From contig CBDAPX010000002.1 of assembly GCA_965198725.1 (NCBI GenBank), positions 124,001 to 188,000 on the forward strand: 64,000 nt of DNA, read 5' to 3'. Numbering within the stretch: position 1 is the stretch's first letter; the number at the start of each line of letters is the position of its first letter. Below, piece after piece: positions 7,935 through 16,126 of this stretch. The notes beneath the pieces are model-generated. The model did no database searches, had not been told where the DNA came from, and saw nothing but the letters and a program-made list of their open reading frames with translations. The position numbers and the translations under genes were made by a program. The stretch is from CBDAPX01 sp965198725 (GTDB lineage: Bacteria; Pseudomonadota; Alphaproteobacteria; Rhodobacterales; Rhodobacteraceae).

Positions 7935-8696
7935 TTAATTTGACGGCAGGTCAGCCGTCAATGCTTGCGGATCGGGCGGATTGGCCACGGCGAAATATTC
8001 CGCTTTTGGGATACGGATAAGCCCGCGCAGATGCAGGATATCCCGATCTTCGTGCGATAGAGAGGAAATCGCAGACCGAATAGCTGCGAAAAGGACATCC
8101 GGGTCCTGCGACAGGCCGGTTATATATGGCAAAGCCGGGGTTGGCGAAGTGCGCGCGGCTTCGCGCAATTCGCCTGCAAAGGGTTCGTATCGCGCAATAA
8201 AGGCCCATGTCAGGGCATCAATGGCCGCGATATCGGCCTGTCCCGTGGCGACCATACGGGCCGATGCGACATGAGCTCCGCTTTGCTGGCGGGGGCCCAG
8301 GGTTAAATCGTTTGTCGTGGCAAAGGCCCACAAGGCGGCCCAGCCGGATTGAGACAGGGCCTCGTTATAGGCAACCGGACCGACGGCAATCTCTGTCAGC
8401 GGGCGCGAATCGTCTGCGCGCACGATGAGGACGCTGTTGTAGGTGCCCGGGGTGCAGCCTGGCAGCTCATAATCCGGCGTACCGATCAGGTGCACATCGT
8501 CCCGCAACCGGGTGCGATAGGGCATGCCACAGGTTTGGGCCAGAACAAGGTCTGGCGCGCGCCAAATCTCCCACGCATCGCCTTGGCGCGTCAGGGTTTC
8601 GGGGCCAAAGCCCAGCGTATCACGGATGGTGGTCCAAAACCGATCTTGCGCGGCGGCCGTTTCGGGCCGGTCGTACATGCCCAGCCAGGCAATCAC
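7935..8696 (-). CDS. PhnD-like phosphate/phosphonate-binding fold protein without signal peptide
   Basis: This 253-residue protein resembles the phosphonate ABC transporter substrate-binding fold (PF12974 group). The segment TYNSVLIVRADDSRPLTE, the GPVAYNEALSQSGW stretch and the later ADIAAIDALTWAF are typical of that fold. It starts MIAWLGMYDRPETAAAQ with no signal peptide, so it may act in the cytoplasm or be exported otherwise. It overlaps the upstream TerB-family gene by four bases (8693-8696). No phosphonate permease or lyase is nearby, so transport of phosphonate is not supported. Function is unknown. Confidence 0.7.
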   Translation of the reverse strand: MIAWLGMYDRPETAAAQDRFWTTIRDTLGFGPETLTRQGDAWEIWRAPDLVLAQTCGMPYRTRLRDDVHLIGTPDYELPGCTPGTYNSVLIVRADDSRPLTEIAVGPVAYNEALSQSGWAALWAFATTNDLTLGPRQQSGAHVASARMVATGQADIAAIDALTWAFIARYEPFAGELREAARTSPTPALPYITGLSQDPDVLFAAIRSAISSLSHEDRDILHLRGLIRIPKAEYFAVANPPDPQALTADLPSN

Positions 8697-9130
8697 CCTT
8701 TTTCGGCCTTCTGGCGCGCCATTGCACTGTCCACATCGCTGACCCCCAACAGGCTGGCCACAAGGCGCAGCAGGGCGTTTTCGGCGGCATCACGCACCCC
8801 GTCGGCCAAAACCACGCTCCACAATGCTTCGACAACCGCTTTGCGGTGGTCATAGGGCACAGCATCCTTGATGGCCCGCGTAAACCGCACCGTATCGGGC
8901 GCCTGCGCTTCTAACGTCTCGGCCTCTTTCCGCAGGGCAACGGCCTCAAAAGCGGACAGCCCGTAACGGGCCTCTATGATTTTATCGATGCGGCTCGCCT
9001 CTTCAGCGGAATAATCGCCGTCTGTGCGGGCCACCCGGACCAACAAGGCCGTCAGGGCCAACCGGGCGTCATCATCGGGAAGCGGGGCGGGGTTCGGCTG
9101 GGTCAGCCGTTTCAGGAAATCACCAAACAT
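8693..9130 (-). CDS. TerB-family protein
   Basis: This 145-residue all-helical acidic protein has the TerB/tellurite-resistance-like pattern: ALTALLVRVARTDGDYSAEE followed by IDKIIEARYGLS. A second repeat-like half (VVEALWSVVLADG) contains the acidic metal-binding type turn. It is paralogous to the next gene upstream (9175-9627) and overlaps the PhnD-like gene by four bases. Tellurite resistance itself is not implied; many TerB proteins have no known role. Confidence 0.8.
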   Translation of the reverse strand: MFGDFLKRLTQPNPAPLPDDDARLALTALLVRVARTDGDYSAEEASRIDKIIEARYGLSAFEAVALRKEAETLEAQAPDTVRFTRAIKDAVPYDHRKAVVEALWSVVLADGVRDAAENALLRLVASLLGVSDVDSAMARQKAEKG

Positions 9131-9174
9131 GCCGCAGACATATATGATCTGACCCCGTCAGGTCCAAGCGCAAA

Positions 9175-9627
9175 CTAGAGACTGGCGCGCGCCTTGTCAT
9201 GTGCGGCTTCGCTTTCAGCGTGGGATAGGCCCAGAGCCAACCGGATGTCTTCGACCATGTTGATCTCTGATTCCAGCTCTTTGCCATCCGCCAAAACAGC
9301 GGCCCAGATCGCCTCGATCGCGCTGATCCGGTCCTCTTGCGTGGTGGTTTCGCGGATCAGCGCCGCGAACGTGTCGGTGTCCGGCGCCGCCGCATGCAAG
9401 CGTTCGCAGGTCGCGCGGATCTTCGCGGCTTCCAAAGGGTTGTGGTGATAGATGCGGGCGAGGATCTTGTCGATCAGGCTCACCTCGACAAACTGATAGT
9501 TCTCATCCGACATCGCAACGCGTACCAACAATGCGCCAAGCGCCAGTTCGGCGTCAGGATCAGGCAGATTTGCCGGTTCGACGGGCTTTGAGCCGAAGGT
9601 TTGCAAGAGCTTTTTGAACATGGTCAA
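9175..9627 (-). CDS. TerB-family protein (paralogue)
   Basis: This 150-residue TerB-like protein has ALGALLVRVAMSDENYQFVE and ISAIEAIWAAVLADGKE, aligning with the neighbour at 8693-9130 along its whole length. The pair probably arose by tandem duplication. The gene ends in TAG. Together with the PhnD-like gene it forms a compact minus-strand trio. No function can be assigned. Confidence 0.8.
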   Translation of the reverse strand: MTMFKKLLQTFGSKPVEPANLPDPDAELALGALLVRVAMSDENYQFVEVSLIDKILARIYHHNPLEAAKIRATCERLHAAAPDTDTFAALIRETTTQEDRISAIEAIWAAVLADGKELESEINMVEDIRLALGLSHAESEAAHDKARASL

Positions 9628-9662
9628 AGCCTATCGTTGTTCATGCGTTCGGCAAAGGCAAT

Positions 9663-9956
9663 TCAACCGTCATACCCTTCGACGACGATCAAGCGACCTT
9701 TGGATATCTTGTCGCGAATGGCTTTGGCTTTTTGGTAGAGATCGCTTTCATAGCAGGCCAGCGCATCCGCATAGCTTGGGAACTCAATCACCACGACGCG
9801 CGAATAGTTTTCGCCCTCTTTGGATTGATTATCGCCACCCCTGACAAGGAACTTTGCACCGTATTTTGCGAAAGGCTCGGCATTCGCCGCCTTATAGTCT
9901 TCATACGCCGCAAGATCGCTCACATCGACGTTTCCGATCCAGTACCCTTTGGGCAT
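9663..9956 (-). CDS. DUF1330 family protein
   Basis: This small 97-residue protein of the DUF1330 dimeric alpha/beta-barrel type begins MPKGYWIGNVDVSDLAAYEDY and contains VVVIEFPSYADALACYES, the conserved core. I start it at ATG 9956, which has GGGGAGG nine bases upstream. The longer frame from 10010 adds unconserved residues. It follows pyrG on the same strand with a gap of about 60 bases. Its biochemical role is unknown. Confidence 0.85.
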   Translation of the reverse strand: MPKGYWIGNVDVSDLAAYEDYKAANAEPFAKYGAKFLVRGGDNQSKEGENYSRVVVIEFPSYADALACYESDLYQKAKAIRDKISKGRLIVVEGYDG

Positions 9957-10018
9957 GACTGTCCTCCCCTGAATTTCGCTCATGCTGTCGTGACGGCGCA
10001 CCAAAGGCAAGGTCCCGG

Positions 10019-11662
10019 TCAGACGAGGCGCGACATCTCTTTGGCGGCGCGGACGAAATCCTTGAAGAGCGGATGCGGTTCGAACGGTTTGGACTTAAGC
10101 TCCGGATGGAATTGAACGCCAATGAACCAAGGATGGTCCTGCCATTCCACGATCTCGGGCAAACGGCCATCCGGGCTCATGCCGGAAAAGGTCAAACCAC
10201 CATCTTCCAACTGTTTGCGATACTTGATGTCCACCTCATACCGATGGCGATGGCGTTCCTCGATCGCGTTTTTGCCATATACCTCGGCCACCTTTGATCC
10301 TTCGCCCAGCACGGCGTCATAGGCCCCAAGGCGCATTGTGCCGCCCTTGTCGTCATCGGCCTTGCGTTCCACTTTGTGGTTGCCCTGCACCCATTCCTTG
10401 AGGTGATAAACCACTGGCTCAAAACGCTTTTTGCCCGCTTCGTGGTCAAATTCTTCGGATCCGGCCTTGGTCACCCCAGCGACGTTGCGCGCTGCTTCGA
10501 TCACCGCCATCTGCATGCCCAGACAAATGCCCAGATAGGGTACTTTCCGCGTTCGCGCGAATTCTGCGGCCTTGATCTTGCCTTCCGTCCCACGCTCGCC
10601 GAACCCGCCGGGGACAAGAATGGCGTGATAGCCTTCCAGATGCGGCGCCGGGTCTTCACGGTCAAAGATTTCGGCATCCACCCAGTTCACATTGACCCGC
10701 ACCCGGTTGGCCATACCGCCATGGGTCAGCGCCTCGGCAATCGATTTATAGGCGTCTTCCAACTGAGTGTACTTGCCAACGATTGCGACGTTTACCTCGC
10801 CTTCGGGGTTGTAGATGCGGTCGGCGACATCTTCCCAAACGTTCAGGTCAGGACGGGGTGCCGGGCTGATCTGGAAAGCATCCAACACCGCTTGGTCCAA
10901 ACCTTCACGGTGGTAAGCCAGAGGGGCCTCATAGATGGATTTGAGGTCTTGTGCTGCGATCACGTCGTCGGCGCGCACGTTGCAGAAAAGCGCCAGCTTT
11001 TCCCGCTCTTTGCGCGGAATGGGCCCTTCGGACCGACACACAAGGATGTCCGGTGCAATACCGATAGACCGCAGTTCTTTGACCGAATGCTGCGTCGGCT
11101 TGGTTTTCAACTCACCGCTGGCCTTAATATAGGGCAGCAGCGTCAGATGCATGAAAATGCACTGTCCGCGCGGTTTGTCCTGGCTGAACTGGCGAATGGC
11201 TTCGAAAAAGGGCAGGCCTTCGATATCGCCGACGGTCCCTCCGATTTCGCACAGCATGAAATCGACCTCATCTTCACCGATAGAGATGAAGTCCTTAATC
11301 TCGTTCGTGACATGCGGGATGACCTGGATCGTTTTGCCCAAGTAGTCGCCGCGCCGTTCCTTTTCCAAGACGTTGGAATAGATGCGGCCAGAGCTGACTG
11401 AATCTGTCTTACGTGCGGCCACGCCGGTGAAGCGTTCGTAATGACCGAGGTCCAGGTCGGTTTCCGCGCCATCATCCGTCACGAACACTTCGCCATGTTC
11501 AAACGGCGACATCGTTCCGGGATCAACGTTCAGATAGGGGTCCAGCTTGCGCAAGCGGACGGAATACCCGCGGGCCTGCAACAACGCGCCCAAGGCCGCC
11601 GATGCCAACCCTTTGCCAAGAGAAGACACAACGCCCCCGGTAATAAAGATAAAACGTGCCAT
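10019..11662 (-). CDS. pyrG: CTP synthase
   Basis: CTP synthase converts UTP and glutamine to CTP in pyrimidine synthesis. The 547-residue protein has the amidoligase N terminus ([20 protein letters not shown]), the [14 protein letters not shown] segment and a C-terminal glutamine amidotransferase domain with nucleophile Cys in YLGICLGMQ and the final HPE in [10 protein letters not shown]. The length is normal for the family. It is downstream of secG on the minus strand, separated by a hairpin that may terminate secG. Confidence 0.97.
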   Translation of the reverse strand: MARFIFITGGVVSSLGKGLASAALGALLQARGYSVRLRKLDPYLNVDPGTMSPFEHGEVFVTDDGAETDLDLGHYERFTGVAARKTDSVSSGRIYSNVLEKERRGDYLGKTIQVIPHVTNEIKDFISIGEDEVDFMLCEIGGTVGDIEGLPFFEAIRQFSQDKPRGQCIFMHLTLLPYIKASGELKTKPTQHSVKELRSIGIAPDILVCRSEGPIPRKEREKLALFCNVRADDVIAAQDLKSIYEAPLAYHREGLDQAVLDAFQISPAPRPDLNVWEDVADRIYNPEGEVNVAIVGKYTQLEDAYKSIAEALTHGGMANRVRVNVNWVDAEIFDREDPAPHLEGYHAILVPGGFGERGTEGKIKAAEFARTRKVPYLGICLGMQMAVIEAARNVAGVTKAGSEEFDHEAGKKRFEPVVYHLKEWVQGNHKVERKADDDKGGTMRLGAYDAVLGEGSKVAEVYGKNAIEERHRHRYEVDIKYRKQLEDGGLTFSGMSPDGRLPEIVEWQDHPWFIGVQFHPELKSKPFEPHPLFKDFVRAAKEMSRLV

Positions 11663-11784
11663 ATGCCCGGATGCCCCCGTGAATTCCTGATGCGATTTTT
11701 CGCGCTTTGTGTGCCCAAAAACGGTTCAAAAAACCGCAGCATCACGGGACTTCACGTATAAGGGACTCGCAGCAAAAGCGCAAG

Positions 11785-11811
11785 AGAACCGCAAGATGCT
11801 GTTGCGGTTCT
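11785..11811 (-). terminator. Hairpin downstream of secG
   Basis: AGAACCGCAA and TTGCGGTTCT form a perfect 10-base stem with a seven-base loop, 25 bases past the secG stop on the minus strand. The following bases (CTTGCGCTTTTGC) are only moderately T-rich, so termination is plausible but not certain. Confidence 0.5.
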
Positions 11812-11835
11812 TGTCCCACTCTCAAAGTCTAGTGA

Positions 11836-12210
11836 TCAGTCGGCCCGTGGAACCAGCGGCGCGTTGTCATCGGGCGATGGTGGCAACAACTCGCTGCCCA
11901 GCGGGGTGCTGGCCGGTGCGTCGTCGGTTTCTGTTACTGCAGGCGGGGTTACGCCCAAGCGGTCGATGACCGAGCTGCCCGAGGCGTTTTGTGCCGCAAT
12001 TACGGTCAACGCAATCGATGTACAGATAAAGGCGGCTGCCAGAACCCACGTTACTTTGCCCAACGCCGTTGCAGCGCCGCGGCCGGTCATGGCACCGCCG
12101 CCACCACCAGAGCCCATGCCCAGCCCGCCACCTTCGGACCGCTGCATCAGCACGACGGCGATCAGGCCAAGGGCCAGAAGAAGGTGGATAATCAGAACAA
12201 CGTTTTCCAT
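11836..12210 (-). CDS. secG: Preprotein translocase subunit SecG
   Basis: This 124-residue inner-membrane component of the SecYEG translocon has two hydrophobic spans (about residues 3-20 and 52-73), separated by the diagnostic cytoplasmic loop VLMQRSEGGGLGMGSGGGG. The C-terminal tail is Pro/Asp-rich and variable, as usual in alphaproteobacteria. It is divergent from the nitrile hydratase operon, with 131 bases between the two starts. Confidence 0.95.
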   Translation of the reverse strand: MENVVLIIHLLLALGLIAVVLMQRSEGGGLGMGSGGGGGAMTGRGAATALGKVTWVLAAAFICTSIALTVIAAQNASGSSVIDRLGVTPPAVTETDDAPASTPLGSELLPPSPDDNAPLVPRAD

Positions 12211-12341
12211 GGGGACCTGTTTCGGCTGGCGGGTAACAGCGCGCTATGTAGGCAAGTTTGCCGACAGGGGCAAGTCAGGATCGTGCGTGATCATCGCGAT
12301 GGTACTGGACAGACGCCGCGTCGCTGCGCCAAACTCTGCGC

Positions 12342-12956
12342 ATGCCTCATGACGACCCGGACCACCCGCACAGTTTGCTTCCATCTGACCCTGCCTTGCG
12401 GGTCAAGGCGTTGGAAACGATTTTGACACAGCGCGGGCTGATTGATCCCGCCGCGCTGGATGAGATTATCGACACCTATGAAAACAAGATCGGCCCACGC
12501 AACGGCGCCATGGTGGTGGCAAAGGCGTGGCGCGATCCGGATTTCAAGGCGGCCTTGCTGACCGACCCTATGCCCCTGTTGCAGGACCTTGGGTTTTATG
12601 GGCGTCAGGGCGAGCATATGGTGATCGTCGAAAACACGCCCAGGCGGCACAATGTGGTCGTTTGCACCTTGTGCAGTTGTTATCCATGGCCGCTGTTGGG
12701 AATTCCGCCCGGTTGGTACAAATCCGATGCCTATCGCGCGCGCGCCGTTCGCGAGCCGCGCAAGGTCCTCGCCGAGTTTGGTGTCGCGCTGTCGCCCGAT
12801 ACATCGATCCGTGTTTGGGATTCGACCGCTGAAATCCGATATCTGGTCCTGCCGATGCGGCCAGACGGCACCGACAGGATGTCCGAAGCAGAATTGGCAG
12901 AGCTTGTCACCCGTGACAGCATGATTGGCACCGGTTTACCAAAAGGTGCGGTATGA
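12342..12956 (+). CDS. nthA: Nitrile hydratase alpha subunit (cobalt type)
   Basis: Nitrile hydratase hydrates nitriles to amides. The 204-residue alpha subunit carries the metal claw V-C-T-L-C-S-C with Cys108, Cys111 and Cys113. Threonine at 109 is the signature of cobalt enzymes, whereas iron enzymes have serine there. The beta subunit gene overlaps by four bases and an accessory gene follows. The usual partner amidase is not in this window, so the amide fate is not shown. Confidence 0.95.
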   Translation: MPHDDPDHPHSLLPSDPALRVKALETILTQRGLIDPAALDEIIDTYENKIGPRNGAMVVAKAWRDPDFKAALLTDPMPLLQDLGFYGRQGEHMVIVENTPRRHNVVVCTLCSCYPWPLLGIPPGWYKSDAYRARAVREPRKVLAEFGVALSPDTSIRVWDSTAEIRYLVLPMRPDGTDRMSEAELAELVTRDSMIGTGLPKGAV

Positions 12957-13633
12957 GCCGGGTCCACGACATGGGTGGCCGGTTTGGCGACCCCGCGATC
13001 AAACCGAAGGCAGAAGATGCGCCGGTGTTTGATCAAGAATGGCATGCGCGGGCGCTGGCCGTCACATTGGCCGCCGGGGCTTTGGGACAGTGGAATATCG
13101 ACGTGTCCCGTCATGCACGCGAATGCCTTTCACCCAAGGATTACGCTCGGTTCAGCTATTATGAGAAATGGTTGGCGGGCTTGGCTGATATGCTTGTAAA
13201 CCAAGGCGTATTGACGCCCGACGACTTGACCGGGCAAGCGGTTGATACGCCGCATCCCTTGGCCGAACGATGCATGTTGGCTGATCGTGTGGCCCCGGTT
13301 TTGGCGGCAGGGGGACCTGCGGATCGACCGTCGGACATCGCAGCGCGGTTTCAGCCCGGCGACAAAGTGCGTACGCGGGCCCGGACGGGCAATCAGTTGG
13401 TGACAGGGGGGCATACCCGGCTACCGGCCTATGCACAGGGCGCTGTGGGAGAGGTGATCCTGACACACGGTGCGCATGTCCTGCCGGATAGTGCAGCCCA
13501 TAGGCTGGGCGAGGCGCCAGAGCCGCTTTATACCGTTTCTTTTCGCGCCGATCAGCTGTGGTCAGCGCCGGAACATCCCGGCGATGAAGTGACGCTGGAC
13601 CTTTGGCAGTCCTATTTGGAGCCTGTTGCGTGA
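12953..13633 (+). CDS. nthB: Nitrile hydratase beta subunit
   Basis: This 226-residue partner of the alpha subunit begins with the conserved [12 protein letters not shown] and includes a central helical domain and a C-terminal SH3-like barrel with [12 protein letters not shown] and [11 protein letters not shown]. It starts on the ATGA overlap with nthA and ends on a GTGA overlap with the accessory gene, so the three genes form one coupled unit. Length is normal. Confidence 0.95.
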   Translation: MSRVHDMGGRFGDPAIKPKAEDAPVFDQEWHARALAVTLAAGALGQWNIDVSRHARECLSPKDYARFSYYEKWLAGLADMLVNQGVLTPDDLTGQAVDTPHPLAERCMLADRVAPVLAAGGPADRPSDIAARFQPGDKVRTRARTGNQLVTGGHTRLPAYAQGAVGEVILTHGAHVLPDSAAHRLGEAPEPLYTVSFRADQLWSAPEHPGDEVTLDLWQSYLEPVA

Positions 13634-13974
13634 CCCGCCCGGAACCAGCCTTTGAAGCGCCTTGGCACGCCTCTGTCTTTGCGGTCACGGTGGCGTTAAA
13701 CGAGGCTGGGCGGTTTAGCTGGTCTGAATGGGTGTCACGTTTTTCAGAAACGCTAAAGGCGAGCGGGGTTCATCATGACCTCAACGGAGGCGATGATTAC
13801 TTTCTTGCATGGCTCGAAACGCTGGAGGCAATGATCCTTGCGGCAGAGGGCGTGACATCGGAAGACCTGACCGTTTTAAAAACGGCGTGGGAACGTGCCT
13901 ATCTGACAACGCCGCATGGTCAACCGGTCACATTGGGCCATGATCATTCGTCGACGTCGTCCATATCCGCCTGA
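13630..13974 (+). CDS. Nitrile hydratase accessory protein
   Basis: This 114-residue protein resembles the N-terminal half of nitrile hydratase beta subunits (FAVTVALNEAGRFSWSEW, then DDYFLAWLETLEAMILAAEG), as in the P14K/NhlE-type activators that deliver cobalt to the alpha subunit. The GTG at 13630 overlaps the nthB stop as GTGA. An earlier TTG would lie inside nthB. The 3' end overlaps the convergent DUF6524 gene by 31 bases. Confidence 0.85.
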   Translation: MTRPEPAFEAPWHASVFAVTVALNEAGRFSWSEWVSRFSETLKASGVHHDLNGGDDYFLAWLETLEAMILAAEGVTSEDLTVLKTAWERAYLTTPHGQPVTLGHDHSSTSSISA

Positions 13975-14303
13975 CCCGACAAGGCGCGACGCACATGGCT
14001 CCAACTGAGGCCGATGCCCAATACGACCGACAAGGCAAAGATGCCAAGCCAGACGTTGAGGTCCTGATTTTCAAGCGACAGAAGGCCAAAATCATACAAA
14101 ACCCACAGCAACGCGGCGACCACGGCCAGAACCAGAAACATTCCAAAGCCGCCTATGGACCGAATGGTGGCGCGCAGATAGATGATGTATCCGATTGTCA
14201 GCAACAGACCGCCAAGCACAACCACGGATAAATGGGTTTCCCAATGGGCGAGCCCGAGCCGCACATAGTTCCAATCGGTCGGATTATACGTCAACGCGAT
14301 CAA
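13944..14303 (-). CDS. DUF6524-type membrane protein; 5' end disturbed by poly-T indel
   Basis: This protein of about 119 residues has three hydrophobic spans (about 28-45, 52-72 and 84-101) and an acidic tail. No start with a ribosome site exists in this frame. An ATG at 14340 reads MGLVF in another frame, and deleting one T from the seven-T run (A7 at 14324-14330 on the plus strand) would join it to CWLFAFILIALTYNPTDWNYV. That is what I expect of this family's N terminus. The gene is therefore either frameshifted, misassembled at the homopolymer, or starts at the TTG at 14303. Function is unknown. Confidence 0.65.
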   Translation of the reverse strand: MIALTYNPTDWNYVRLGLAHWETHLSVVVLGGLLLTIGYIIYLRATIRSIGGFGMFLVLAVVAALLWVLYDFGLLSLENQDLNVWLGIFALSVVLGIGLSWSHVRRALSGQADMDDVDE

Positions 14304-14492
14304 AATGAACGCAAAGAGCCAGCAAAAAAACCAAGCCCATCATACCCATCAACTATATTTTTGCGTTCGGGATGCGAAAAATCCGGGGCTCTGTCCAGTG
14401 CTACTGAGCTCTGGGGTGAAATTCTGGTTCCCCTGTCGCAAACACGTCGCTATACCGACGCCGGTTTGAAGCCGGTGTGAAAAGGACACGAT

Positions 14493-15785
14493 ATGGCCAA
14501 TGTTGTCGTTGTCGGCGCTCAGTGGGGTGACGAGGGAAAAGGCAAAATCGTTGATTGGCTCAGCGAACGCGCGGACGTGATTGCTCGATTTCAAGGTGGA
14601 CACAACGCGGGCCACACCCTGGTGATTGATGGCGAGGTCTACAAACTGCATGCTTTGCCGTCCGGCGTCGTGCGCGGTGGCAAGCTGTCTGTGATCGGGA
14701 ATGGCGTGGTGCTAGACCCCTGGCACTTGGTGCAAGAGATTGAAACAATCCGGTCGCAAGGCGTTGATATCACGCCTGAAATCTTGATGATTGCCGAAAA
14801 CACGCCGCTAATTTTGCCTTTCCATGGTGAGCTGGACCGTGCGCGAGAATCGCAGAACTCCGTGGCCAAGATCGGCACGACGGGCCGTGGTATTGGTCCG
14901 GCCTACGAGGATAAGGTTGGGCGTCGCGTCATCCGTGTCGCGGATCTGGCCGATGCCAAGACGCTGGAGCTGCGCGTAGACCGCGCCTTGGTTCATCACA
15001 ATGCCCTGCGCAACGGGCTTGGATTGGAGCCAATCGATAAGGCGGCTTTAATCGCAAAACTGCAAGAGATTGCACCAGAAATCCTGAAATACGCGGCGCC
15101 GGTTTGGAAAGTCCTGAATGAAAAGCGCAAAGCCGGAAAACGGATCCTTTTTGAAGGGGCACAAGGCGCGTTGCTGGACATCGATTTCGGCACGTATCCC
15201 TTTGTGACATCGTCCAACGTCATTGCAGGGCAGGCCGCCACCGGCACAGGTATTGGTCCCGGCGCAATTGATTTCGTGCTGGGCATCGTAAAGGCTTATA
15301 CAACCCGCGTGGGCGAGGGGCCGTTCCCAACCGAGCTTTTTGACGACGACGGTCAGCGCTTGGGCGAGCGCGGGCATGAATTTGGCACCACCACGGGCCG
15401 CAAACGCCGTTGCGGTTGGTTTGACGCCGTCTTGGTCCGCCAAACCTGCGCCACTTCGGGTGTCAAAGGCATTTCGCTGACGAAATTGGACGTACTGGAT
15501 GGTTTTGAAACGCTGAAAATCTGCGTTGGTTATGATCTGGATGGTGAACGGCTGGATTACCTGCCGACGGCGGCGGATCAACAGGCGCGGTGTACGCCGA
15601 TTTACGAGGAAATGCCGGGCTGGTCTGAAAGCACCGAAGGCGCGCGCAGTTGGGCCGATCTGCCTGCAAACGCGATCAAATACGTCCGCCGGGTCGAAGA
15701 GTTGATCGATTGCCCGGTGGCGCTACTTTCCACGTCACCTGAACGCGATGACACAATCCTGGTAACCGATCCCTTTGCCGACTGA
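14493..15785 (+). CDS. purA: Adenylosuccinate synthetase
   Basis: This 430-residue enzyme makes adenylosuccinate from IMP, aspartate and GTP. It begins [21 protein letters not shown], the GTP-binding loop, and includes [11 protein letters not shown], [18 protein letters not shown] residues ([14 protein letters not shown]) and the [14 protein letters not shown] segment. AAAAGGA lies ahead of the ATG. The last codons overlap the start of the DUF2842 gene. Confidence 0.97.
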   Translation: MANVVVVGAQWGDEGKGKIVDWLSERADVIARFQGGHNAGHTLVIDGEVYKLHALPSGVVRGGKLSVIGNGVVLDPWHLVQEIETIRSQGVDITPEILMIAENTPLILPFHGELDRARESQNSVAKIGTTGRGIGPAYEDKVGRRVIRVADLADAKTLELRVDRALVHHNALRNGLGLEPIDKAALIAKLQEIAPEILKYAAPVWKVLNEKRKAGKRILFEGAQGALLDIDFGTYPFVTSSNVIAGQAATGTGIGPGAIDFVLGIVKAYTTRVGEGPFPTELFDDDGQRLGERGHEFGTTTGRKRRCGWFDAVLVRQTCATSGVKGISLTKLDVLDGFETLKICVGYDLDGERLDYLPTAADQQARCTPIYEEMPGWSESTEGARSWADLPANAIKYVRRVEELIDCPVALLSTSPERDDTILVTDPFAD

Positions 15786-16020
15786 ACCTGAAAATCTGCA
15801 AAAGCCCGGGCTTTCCTACAAGGCGCGCCGCCGCTGGTCCTTGGTCATCCTGTTGATCGGCTTGCCGCTTTATATCGTGGCCGCCGTAACGGTGATGAAC
15901 TGGCTGGAACGACCGTCCATTTTGGTAGAGCTTTTGGTTTATGTCGCCTTGGGTATTGTGTGGGCGCTGCCGTTTCGCTGGATTTTCAAAGGGGTGGGAC
16001 AAGCAGATCCCGACGCCTAG
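15775..16020 (+). CDS. DUF2842 family membrane protein
   Basis: This 81-residue protein has two hydrophobic spans (about 23-42 and 53-70) and ends in TAG. The likely start is TTG at 15775, inside the last codons of purA in another frame, so translation is probably coupled to purA. The conserved part begins at [21 protein letters not shown]. Found next to purA in related bacteria to my knowledge; function unknown. Confidence 0.75.
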   Translation: MPTEPENLQKPGLSYKARRRWSLVILLIGLPLYIVAAVTVMNWLERPSILVELLVYVALGIVWALPFRWIFKGVGQADPDA

Positions 16021-16075
16021 CCTTGCGCGATGTATCGTATGTCAGCTCAATGCAATGAGTTGAAAGCTCAAAAGC

Positions 16076-16103
16076 GCAAAGCCCCACGGAAGCAGGGCTT
16101 TGC
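16076..16103. terminator. Bidirectional hairpin between DUF2842 and the acidic protein gene
   Basis: GCAAAGCCC and GGGCTTTGC form a nine-base stem with a ten-base loop between two convergent genes. A-rich sequence on the left side gives GCTTTTGAG after the stem on the minus strand, fitting termination of the gene ending at 16127. On the plus strand the stem is followed by AAAACC only. Confidence 0.6.
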
Positions 16104-16126
16104 AAAACCGTTTGTGCGCGCTTGGG

